DNA from: Diphasiastrum complanatum
Lineage: Eukaryota; Streptophyta; Lycopodiopsida; Lycopodiales; Lycopodiaceae
NCBI GenBank assembly: GCA_029204225.1
Contig: CM055114.1
Coordinates: 10,563,948-10,627,947, forward strand
Direction: 5' to 3'
DNA: 64,000 bases
Both the position numbers and the translations under genes were made by a program. The notes under the pieces are model-generated. The model made no database searches. It saw only the letters and a program-made list of their open reading frames with translations, and was not told where the DNA came from. Position 1 is the stretch's first letter, and the number at the start of each line of letters is the position of its first letter. Positions 54,985 through 64,000 of this stretch are shown here, piece after piece.

Positions 54985-55430
54985 GATTCGGATTGGGGGT
55001 GGCACATTACAAAAAGCTAATCTGCTCAGCCATTACCGCTAGATCTAAGGAGATCAAGCCAAATCAAGCTAAATCCATCAAGATTCAGCCAGATCTGGCA
55101 GGATTGGGAAAATCCATCAGAATCCAAGGAGGATCCAGATCTTGATAGGGTCAAAAAGGAAGCAGATTATCATATTCACTGAGGGATCTACTACCAAGAA
55201 TCCATCAGAACTTCCAGAGCACTACAGTCAGATCAAGCCTGAAGGAAGCTGCATGTCACCAATTCCTATGCATGTGATGACTTACTATTGGAAAACCTGT
55301 GTAGTTTGAAATTTATGAGCATATTAACCAGTGTGGTTAAATAATTAACTAGAGACAATGTCGTCGGGTGCAGTTTCAAATAGACTCTTAGCGACGCATA
55401 TGGGTAATTTTGATGAATGGGCTCTGAGGC
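54985..55430. other. Possible LTR or 3' region of the Athila/Tat relic
   Basis: TGGCACATTAC just after GGGGG is a plausible LTR start. Repeated words 'agatc', 'aatcaag' and 'ccatcaga' fill the next 250 bp. No second LTR copy is present in the window, so the assignment is tentative. Confidence 0.35.
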
Positions 55431-55433
55431 AAT

Positions 55434-55745
55434 TTAGATGGTATGAAACGCTTGACGAAAAGCAAGATCAGGAGCTTCGAGATTCAGATACCACTCCTTG
55501 GCTGTTCCATAGAGTACCATGGGAAATAGACAAATTTTTTCAGTTTTGGAGGTATCTCCATAAAAACAACATGCATTATCAAAGTCTTGGAGAAATCGGA
55601 CCAAGTCATATTCTCCATCGTACTTTGGTGCATCGATACCTAGAATTCTGCGTTCTAGTCGTGGAGGAGCCGAATTAGAAGATTCAACACAGTCACGAGA
55701 TATGATGTAGAGTGTGGAGGAGAGTAACAATACAGATGATCAAGT
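55434..55745 (-). pseudogene. Gypsy gag N-terminal fragment, minus strand
   Basis: The minus strand reads GIDAPKYDGEYDLVRFLQDF, DNACCFYGDTSKTEKICLFP and MVLYGTAKEWYLNLEAPDLA, the N-terminal half of a gypsy capsid (FDG-D-V-FL-DF...FP-AL-GTA-EWY). It ends where the C-terminal half should start. The 60172 ORF starts with exactly the type of sequence that would follow, but on the opposite strand. Confidence 0.72.
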
Positions 55746-56535
55746 CAGTATTGTACTTAATAAGAAAAGACAATTTGCTTGCAGAATGGAGAGTGTAGGA
55801 CAAAAAAATTGGTCTTTCTAGTCATACTAAAATTCGTGGACAGGTTGAGAAATCGTGGAGAGGCAGATAAATCGAACTGTAAGACTCGCAGCTTCTGACA
55901 AAGAGATTGATTTTTTTATATTTTTGAAAAAAAATTGTACTGTTGAAATTTGCGGGTGGGACAGGGAATTCGTGCTCACTGAGAACGATCTCGTAGGCTG
56001 GATGGCGATTTCTAATATAGAGGTTTTACTGACAGATAGAGAATATGGAAAAATATAACTTGCCGACAGAAAATCGACAAAATTTTTGAGATAGAATTCG
56101 CGGAGCTGCTGGAGGACTGATCTTGATTAGATCTAGCCTCAATGAAACCGGCAAATTCTAGGACAAAGATTTGGGTGAGAAATAAGGGATTTTGACAGTA
56201 TATCAGGCTATTTCTCATAATCTGACCGTGGTCAGAATTCGTGGAGGTGATAAAATGAAAGATCAGGGTATGTTAGGGCTGCAGACAGACTGGCGAATTC
56301 TGATATACCTGTTTGATTTGAAAAAAAGTCACTTGGGTCACTTCTTTTCAAAGAAAATGCCCAAGTAGACTCTTTTGTTGCTTCCCCCCGGCTTGATAAG
56401 TTGCTCCGTAGCTCGTGTAGGACCTGGAGAGAAGACTTATGCTGTGGTTGGAAGATAGGAGACATGCAAACAAGCCAAGACACAACACGGAAGCGAAAAA
56501 ACAAAAGGAAAAGAAGCCAGGTAAAAAATGTTTAC
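55746..56535. other. Probable leader of the minus-strand gypsy fragment
   Basis: No domain on either strand. Lies between the gag start and the PBS-like site at 56536-56553, the place expected for a 5' leader of a minus-strand element. Confidence 0.35.
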
Positions 56536-56553
56536 AAAGCAGCAATGGCGCCA
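56536..56553 (-). promoter_or_regulatory. Possible degenerate PBS (minus strand)
   Basis: The minus strand reads TGGCGCCATTGCTGC, similar to the plant tRNA-Asp PBS TGGCGCCGTTGCCGGGG in its first 12 bases. TGTTGG begins at 56555 in plus view, so in minus orientation an LTR would end CCAACA just before it. Confidence 0.4.
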
Positions 56554-56554
56554 A

Positions 56555-57305
56555 TGTTGGAAGTAAATCTTGTTTGTGCTAGATCTACTTGTGATGCAAT
56601 GTAGTATAGGGAGGATCGTCCACTTTCTAAGTTCCTACCAAGCTTCAACAGAAATGCGGAAATAAAGAATAATGACGAAAGCACTAAGGCTTACCCAACT
56701 AGTGCTCGAAACGGAAATGAAACTATGACAAAATACAAAACCTTACTAAGACTTACCCAACTAGCAAGGTGATTAAACTAAATTCTAGATTAACACCCAA
56801 AGGGATTGAGAATGGAAATTGCGGCTAAACTAAGCATAGAGCAAATGAAAAAAACCAATGGAAGAAGGCAAGAGGAGATCCGAGCACCTTTCCTCAAGCT
56901 ATGCACCTTCCAATGGGAACACAAAGAACAGAATGATAATCTCAAAGAGAGAGCAATTTAGCATAATCGCAAAGTGTTATTTACAAGGCAAATACCTGTC
57001 CTTCTATAGCAAGGAGGGTCTTCCATAAGTACCCACTAACTTATGGGACTAATCTATTTCTAGCCTTTCTAGAACTTCTAGCTTAGGATTTAGAACTTCA
57101 AATTTCTTAACTTAGGAAAACTTAAGACAAAATATTTCTAATCTTAAGTTTTCTAAGTCTAAGTTCTAAATCTAAGTTTAAGCTATTTATTATTTTTTAA
57201 GCTTCTGCTCATGGGCTTACAAACACATGCCATGGCGGAAGTTTATTAGCAGACACTCGTACGTGGACTTACAAAACACATGCCACGAAGTTTTATTTCT
57301 CTCTT
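56555..57305 (-). repeat. Possible LTR of the minus-strand gypsy fragment, interrupted
   Basis: Non-coding sequence beginning TGTTGG next to the PBS-like site. If it is an LTR, its other end lies right of the insertion at 57306-62832, perhaps at CCAACA near 62933. No second LTR copy is in the window to confirm this. Confidence 0.3.
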
Positions 57306-58014
<709 letters not shown>

Positions 58015-58015
58015 G

Positions 58016-58033
58016 TGGTGCCGTTGCCGGGGA
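58016..58033 (+). promoter_or_regulatory. Primer-binding site, tRNA-Asp type
   Basis: TGGTGCCGTTGCCGGGGA follows the 5' LTR after one base. It is complementary to the 3' end of plant tRNA-Asp (…CCCCGGCAACGGCGCCA) except for one position. Athila/Tat-lineage gypsy elements commonly use this primer. Confidence 0.88.
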
Positions 58034-58554
58034 GTGCCACACACTCGCTTTGCCACATAGTTTTTCTCGCACTCTCTTCTTCTCTCCTCTCTCTCCCTCT
58101 CTCTTTTCTTCTCTCTCACCATTCATTTTCACCACAAAATCGGATTTTAGGGGTAGAATAGTGTGAGTAGTGTTAATTTTTGCCATTTTTTCGTGATTTT
58201 TTTGTTTGTTTCAACTGTAGGGAGAGATTGTGAGGTGGGAGGATCATCCAAGCACCCAATCCTTTCATTAATCCATAAAAATCAGAAAAAAAAAAAAAAA
58301 AAGCTCAAAATCTGTTTTTGGAGGAAAAATGAGAGCCAAAATCCCATCAGATTTTGATTTCTCAAGAACCAGCAAGAACTAACCTTCGCATGACTGGCAG
58401 CAGCTCCAGGGTACTGTCCCAAACCTGCATAGAAGCCTGTGAAGGTTAGTTTTCCAATAGATTTTAAAAAACAGAGAAAAACCCATAAAAATTCAAAAAT
58501 CCCTTGTAAAAATCAAAAAAAAATTCAAAACTCAAAACTAACTTTTGCAGAGCT

Positions 58555-58785
58555 CTCTGAAGTTCCATCTCACTGAGACAAGGACACAGAGAAGTCTGCG
58601 AGAGTTAGATCCCAAAAAAAAGTGCCCCTGTGAAGGTTTCCAAGAGCAAAAAATGGCCTAGAACCTTCGCAGAGCTCTTTCCATCTCACTAAGACAAGGA
58701 CACAGAGAAGTCTACGAGAGTTAGATCCCAAAAAAAGTGCCCCTGTGAAGGTTCCCAAGAGCAAAAAGCGGCCCAGGAACTTCTT
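58555..58785. repeat. Tandem duplication of ~115 bp in the leader
   Basis: Two units share GACAAGGACACAGAGAAGTC, GAGAGTTAGATCCCAAAAAA and GTGCCCCTGTGAAGGTT. Confidence 0.88.
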
Positions 58786-59760
58786 AGACAACAAATTTTT
58801 GAGTTTCTCTAGGAAGTAGCTCTTGCAACTTGGTAATCAAGTGGATCTGACTCAAATACAAGCACATACCAGCCTACAAAGATTAGTTCCCAGAAAATCT
58901 CAAAATTTGGCCAAAAAACCACAAAAAAATTGTAGTTTTTTCAAGATTTTTTGAGTTCTCAAAGGAAGTAACTCTTGCAGCTTGGTGAGCAGCTGAATCT
59001 AACTGAGATACAAGTCCATACCCGTCTGCAAGTGTCTTTTCCCAGAAAATCTTAAGATTTTGCAAAAAAAACCCCAAAAAAAAGCACTTTTTACAAGATT
59101 TTTTGAGTTTTCTTGGGAAGTAACTCTTGCAGCTAGGTGACCAGGTGAATCTAACTGAGATACAAGTGCATACTAGTCTGAGAGGGGTTTTACCCAGAAA
59201 ATCTTAAAATTTTGCAAAAACACCGCAAAAAAATGCACTTTTTTCAAGATTTTTTGAGTTTCCTCGGGATGTAACTCTTGCAGCTTGGTGAGCAGGTGAA
59301 TCTAATTTAGATACAAGTTCATGACAATCTTCAAGGGTTTGTTCCCATAAAATCTTAAAATTTTGCAAAAAAACCACAAAAAAATGCACTTTTTTCAAGA
59401 TTTTTTGAGTTTCCTTGGGAAGTAACTCTTAAAGATTGGTCAGCAGCTGAACCTAACTGAGATACGAGTGCATACCAATTTTTGAGGGTTTTTTAAGAGA
59501 AAATCTTAAAAATTTGCAGAAAAACCACAAAAAATGCACTTTTTTCAAGAGTTTTTGAGTTTCCTTGGGAAGTAACTAGCTTGGTGGGCAGGTGAATCTG
59601 ACTGAGATACAAGTGATATCAGTCTTCAAGGGTTTGTTCCCAGAAAATCTTAAAATTTTGTAAAAAGACCCCAAAAAATGCACTTTTTCCATGATATTTT
59701 GAGATCTGCTTGAAAGTAACCTTTGAAAAGATTTCTTTAGATATATCTAACCAAGATCTG
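58786..59760. repeat. Leader minisatellite of ~150-bp units (six or more)
   Basis: Units are recognised by TTTTTTGAGTTTCCTTGGGA, AAGTAACTCTTGCAGCTTGG and AACTGAGATACAAGTGCATA. Successive starts near 58792, 58945, 59097, 59249, 59399, 59548 and 59693 give periods of 152, 152, 150, 149 and 145 for the better copies. The array is untranslated and directly upstream of gag. Confidence 0.92.
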
Positions 59761-60171
59761 GCTACTGTAAAATTTTTGTGAAGATCCAATGGTTAAACTT
59801 AGAAATATCTAAGAAAAAGTGCCAAAAAAACTGAGTTTTTTCAAGATCTTGACAAATCTGCCCATCAAGAACTCTTGCAGAACTTACATTGTCTAGAAAT
59901 GGTCCATATATAGCTACTGTAGGAAGGTTGAAGGTTAGATTCACTCAGATCTGAAGAAATCTCAACAAAAAACAAAAACCGCAAAGAACCAAGAAAAAGG
60001 GGGTAAAATCACACTATTAGCCATACGGATCTCTCTTTTCTTGATTCTTTTCTCCTCTTCTTTTTTTTCTTCCACTTCAAAAAAAAAAAAAAAGTTGGAA
60101 CACCAGAGTCATTGAGCAAACCTTGAAGCAATTCACCAACCAGCTACTTTGCGACATTCTAGTGCTGAACT

Positions 60172-61617
60172 ATGGAGACCGCCCTTGTAGGATTATCGAA
60201 ATTAAAAAAGTTTCCTGCTAAAACAATCCGAGACTACACCTATCAGATCTATAATCTAGTGAAGGATTGTGATACCCCGATTTCCCAACAGATGATCATG
60301 GAAAACTACTATGCCGGACTGCACAAAAGGATCAGATCTGGTATGGAAGAGTTAGCATCCTATGCGTCGCTTGCACAACTTTGTAAAAAAACTGCCTTGA
60401 TGGAAATCTCACTCGGGAAGAAGGATTTTCCCTATCCAGATGGGGAATCAGAGGAACAAAGGTCGACAACGAGCAATGATCCAACAAGAATGAAACCCCA
60501 TGCAAGGCAACAAAGTGCAACAAGGTCAAGTAGATCAAGTGCAGCGGAAGACCAAGAAGCTTGCAATTCAAGCTGTCAGCAAGCTTATGCTCGCTCTATT
60601 AAGTTTTTTGAAAAGGATGAATGTACCTTCTGTTCTGGAGATCATCCAAGTACCAAGTGTCCAATCAAGAATCCGCGCTTGTTAAAAGGACAAAATATAG
60701 AGCAACGGGCTTGTCAACAGCAAGACCCAGCAGTTCAATGGTCAGAAGCAAAATCAATCCAACAAGTAGCTCACCAGAAGGATGGATGTCGGATTGATCC
60801 ATCTAAATCACGAGTTTCCTCAACAAACAGTGGCAAGGTAGAAGTTTTGGTTATATCCTCTTGCATGTCACCGAATTCAGAAGACGACCATAACAACCTA
60901 CCAGTCTACTTTGTGGAAGATCCTAAGGGGAATCTATTACCAGTGTATGCCTATCAACTTAGAGGCGATGGTGTATTGCACTCGGTAAGATGCTATGGAT
61001 GCGGAGGGAAACACCGCTGTGTTGAATGTCCACATCGAGGGGATCCATCAACATTTGATCCCTTGTGTTCACAATGCGGAGTTAATCATCCATGCCGAGA
61101 TTGCCCGATGAGAAATCCACAAATAGCCAGGAGGCATTTGGCCTATGTAGACCGACATGCACCTATGGTGACCCTTCCACCTAGAACGCATTATAAAAGA
61201 AAAATCCTAGTGCCACCGGGCTATGAAGCGAGTGATGAAGAAGACAATCTAGCGAAAGTCCCAAAGTACGCAAAGATACCCTCGGGTGAACAAGTAAAAC
61301 CATCACAGAAGACAGAGATGGTAGAATCCGTCATGCCAATGGTAAATGAGGAAGTCAAGAAATTGGCATCCGACGAAGTCCAACGGATTTTACCAAGTCT
61401 CTTGGCGCAATCACTAGAAAGAATTCTTAGGGATGAATTACAAAGGGGACTAGCGTCAACAGAGCAACTTGAAGGCCATTCAACACAAGATCCAAGGAAA
61501 AGCACAGTCACGCAGCCTTCAACGGGAAAATGCAATGACCAAGGGAAGACTAAAGTTGATGATTTCCCCTCAACGAGCAAGATTCAACCAAAGTCTAATT
61601 GTTCCACAATTCAATAG
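60172..61617 (+). CDS. Gypsy-type Gag with three CCHC zinc knuckles
   Basis: ATG at 60172; 481 codons to TAG at 61615. The N-terminus (METALVGLSKLKKFPAKTIR, ENYYAGLHKRIRSGMEELAS) is the C-terminal half of a gypsy capsid; the usual N-terminal half is absent. Three knuckles follow: CTFCSGDHPSTKC (60616-60660), CYGCGGKHRCVEC (about 60991-61029) and CSQCGVNHPCRDC (about 61065-61103). The second and third are CX2CX3HX4C, one residue shorter than the standard. A Lys/Glu-rich helical region and Ser/Thr-rich tail end the ORF. Gag packages element RNA in cytoplasmic particles. The frame continues open after the amber stop to 61995. Confidence 0.85.
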   Translation: METALVGLSKLKKFPAKTIRDYTYQIYNLVKDCDTPISQQMIMENYYAGLHKRIRSGMEELASYASLAQLCKKTALMEISLGKKDFPYPDGESEEQRSTTSNDPTRMKPHARQQSATRSSRSSAAEDQEACNSSCQQAYARSIKFFEKDECTFCSGDHPSTKCPIKNPRLLKGQNIEQRACQQQDPAVQWSEAKSIQQVAHQKDGCRIDPSKSRVSSTNSGKVEVLVISSCMSPNSEDDHNNLPVYFVEDPKGNLLPVYAYQLRGDGVLHSVRCYGCGGKHRCVECPHRGDPSTFDPLCSQCGVNHPCRDCPMRNPQIARRHLAYVDRHAPMVTLPPRTHYKRKILVPPGYEASDEEDNLAKVPKYAKIPSGEQVKPSQKTEMVESVMPMVNEEVKKLASDEVQRILPSLLAQSLERILRDELQRGLASTEQLEGHSTQDPRKSTVTQPSTGKCNDQGKTKVDDFPSTSKIQPKSNCSTIQ

Positions 61618-61995
61618 ACCCCCAAATCAACGCCAATTCGGGGTATATCCATTCTTCAAAGGCCAAATCCAGGGAATCCAAGCCCAAATAGGCCTCCAGT
61701 ACAGCAAGCACCAGTGCCTACAATGACAAATCCTTGTCCTAAATCTTTGATATTGACTGTTGAGGAAAGTCGTCAGGTTATGGCATACCACGAATACCTG
61801 GACAGACAAGAGAGTCAAGCAAGCATGTCATATCCACATTATGATTTGAGAGAGTCCATGACATTGGGACCAGTTGCGCCAATCTATGAGGATCCAGTTT
61901 TATCTTGGAATACTTTGATGGAATGCCTCAACTACCCAATTGTTGATGAACAAGGTTATCCGGAATGGCCACCAGACCCTTATGGGTATTATTAA
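61618..61995 (+). pseudogene. In-frame continuation of Gag after an amber codon
   Basis: Same frame as the 60172 ORF: TPKSTPIRGISILQRPNPGN, then LTVEESRQVMAYHEYLDRQE and PEWPPDPYGYY, ending at 61995. The composition (Pro/Tyr/Gln) continues that of the Gag tail. Either TAG is a single disabling mutation or this is a readthrough product; no known readthrough context is visible. Confidence 0.6.
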
Positions 61996-62178
61996 AAATC
62001 TGGCAAGTCCAAGTTCTTGCTGATCGCCATCATCTAATAAAGCCTCAGGTTTTACGTAAGCGAATTTTATCCACGCTTTTCCTGAAGCACCATGTCCCAA
62101 CAATAAAAGAACCGACAACAGCACCCTTCATGACAATTGCAGCCTAGTGTCGAGGGACCAGCACTAGGCCGTGGACCC

Positions 62179-62599
62179 TGTTGTGGGTATCTTGTATACA
62201 AATAAATAAGTGGGTCCCACCACTTAAAATACTGTTGGCCAAGCCTTGACTAGTGGGCCCCGCCACAATACAGTAGAATAATAAGTGCAAGGCATTAGCA
62301 TCATGTGTGTATAAGCCCAGCCACCAATGAGCACAAGTAGCAAGTTGTAATTCCTAGGAATAAGAACTAGGGGTTTAAAACTCTAAAATGACATTAGAGG
62401 CCCTAAGTCAAGTTGCAAATGCCCTTGTGCTTTCTTAGCACCAATAGATTTAAGTTGTCTTTATTTTAAAGGCTTGGATTAGAATCCTTGCCCTAATGAA
62501 GTGGCCAATGAGAGTGAAGGAGGCTCACCTCTAAAATCTATAAGAGGGAGCCATTTCCTTTGTATTGTATCATCTTCCATTCTCTTCTTAATGAAACTC

Positions 62600-62644
<45 letters not shown>

Positions 62645-62832
62645 GTTGGGATAGAATAGCCTTGGGTAGGCGCTCGAGCCCCCAAAGCCTTTCTCAACCT
62701 AGGCATTCTCTCTCTCCCTCTCTCCACTCTCTTTCTCCTCTCTCTCCTCTCCCTCTCTATTCTTGCTATGTAGGTGAAGGCGAGGTTGCCGCTCCCAGTG
62801 ACGAACCCCTATGCTACACCGATGACACAACA
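62179..62832 (+). repeat. 3' LTR of the gag-only gypsy element
   Basis: TGTTGTGGG at 62179 to CACAACA at 62832, matching 57306-58014. The upstream purine tract is weak (CGAGGGACC). The CT array is at 62609-62642. Confidence 0.94.
62609..62642. repeat. (CT)17 microsatellite in the 3' LTR
   Basis: Short counterpart of the (TC)57 array in the 5' LTR. Confidence 0.96.
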
Positions 62833-62872
62833 CTCTTTTTTATTTTTTTATTTTTTCTATGTTAGCATAGGT

Positions 62873-62920
<48 letters not shown>
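62873..62920. repeat. (CT)24 microsatellite
   Basis: Just outside the gypsy insertion, in the target DNA. Confidence 0.97.
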
Positions 62921-62924
<4 letters not shown>

Positions 62925-62937
62925 GTGACCAACAATA

Positions 62938-64000
62938 CTTTAAGTGTCAACATGCCACGGTGCTTAATCAATACTATGTTATTCAATCATATTTTGTGAA
63001 TTTAGCAGAAGATCATACATATTTTACTTCTACTTTTCCACAGCTTCTACGATTATATGAAACCATCAAAGCTCAATATTTATTCCCAAAACAAGTCACG
63101 GGTTATGATGCTTGATTTGAGTTTCGGTTGGAAGAAATGTGAAGGAGTGTCATTTGCAAGTGCTCGTTGCTGACCCAAGTCTATGTACATGCAACATTTT
63201 GTTTGTATACAACGATAAAAGAATACCTATGATTTATATTCATGGATCATTATCAGTCATATCATGTAACTGCTTTGTTTCGTACTTTCCTTGCTGATTT
63301 ACATTTGACACACTCATGTACTCGATGACAATTTCCTGGTCTCTAAACTGTACACCTTATGGTATTCTTTGCGGATATTTCCAGCTCTTCCCATTTTGTT
63401 GGGCAATTATCTCTGCATGTTGTTGTTTGTTGTAAACTGGATCCTCAATATGCTAATTTAGGTGGACAAATTTGGCAATGAAATTAGAATGGTTTCAAAA
63501 AATGACTGGTGGTACAGGGTAGTTCACATGGCAAAAGCGATGTCTGGACAACTATCGCTATTAATAAATTATTTACAAGCCATGTTTTTGCTAATTGGAT
63601 CTTTACAAAATGGGATGTACCAGCATCTTGACGATCATCTTATTGTGTTTGGGATCTAGCAATTTTTTGATTTGAACAAGAACGGTATCGGTTCGTTTCC
63701 ATTGTATATGAAGTGGTCATTTCGTTTGCGGATGACGCAGCAGGATTAAGTATATTTTCACACTTTAGGATCGTACTCTCGATTGTCAAAAAGGAGGATT
63801 ATAAGGGAAAAGACTAGGGCTCTCTTCACAAGTGTACATGTCGCTTGTAAACGATGTGGTATTGTCTAGACATTCCTATTCCATCCTTTGAATCTGAATT
63901 TCATTACATGGTGACATTATACATTCTTCGGCAGTGTTTCCAAAGTGTCTCTTGGTGGTGTGGGACTCTATTATTATCAGAAGAATGCTATCAATCGGGC
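62938..64000. other. Right end of the window, nothing assigned
   Basis: Short plus-strand open stretches (VKCDQQ-type at 62925-63115; VDKFGNEIRMVSKNDWWYRV at 63462-63659) have no recognised domain. Possibly further retroelement or gene relics. Confidence 0.35.

Overview
The window is nuclear DNA from a land plant with a large, repeat-rich genome. It carries exons with plant-type GT/AG introns, a NERD1-type gene, LTR retrotransposons of both superfamilies, plant-style primer-binding sites, hAT transposons, LINE remnants and long (CT)n arrays. The very large introns (up to 14.6 kb) and TE load fit a fern or gymnosperm better than a compact angiosperm genome, but the clade cannot be settled from sequence alone.

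The only confidently recognised host gene is the 3' part of a NERD1-like FG-GAP membrane protein gene on the + strand. Five exons (16249-16452, 17148-17273, 24750-24815, 30948-31250, 45872-46351) join in phase 0 into 392 codons and a stop. The N-terminal half was not found and probably lies left of the window, so bases 1-16248 may be further intron.

Layout: 1-1248, end of a chromodomain gypsy element with its 3' LTR; 2387-6969, a Copia element with TSD and broken pol; 7.0-16.2 kb, eroded gypsy pieces and unassigned minus-strand coding-like fragments; 19690-24073, a gag-protease-only Copia element (minus) inserted into an older Copia gag relic; 25588-26268, a hAT-like MITE with 8-bp TSD; 26.7-29.7 kb, eroded gypsy gag and RT; 32.6-42.3 kb, two head-to-head hAT transposase copies forming a large imperfect inverted repeat with a near-perfect central palindrome; 42.5-44.2 kb, LINE remnant. 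Beyond the NERD1 terminus: a tRNA-like repeat relic (47.0 kb), a second LINE remnant (48.9-50.0 kb), AT-rich DNA, a tandem tRNA-like array (51.1-51.5 kb), an Athila/Tat-like gypsy relic whose RT/integrase core is replaced by a short-unit satellite (51.5-55.0 kb), an opposite-strand gag fragment (55.4-55.7 kb), and a TSD-flanked gag-only gypsy element (57306-62832).

Most elements are non-autonomous or dead, but three retrotransposon insertions have exact 5-bp TSDs and paired LTRs, so their boundaries are secure. Sequence-level novelty is concentrated in the hAT pair (transposase with a Pro-rich, acidic tail and tandem AT-hooks), the two gag-only retroelements and the tRNA-like tandem array.
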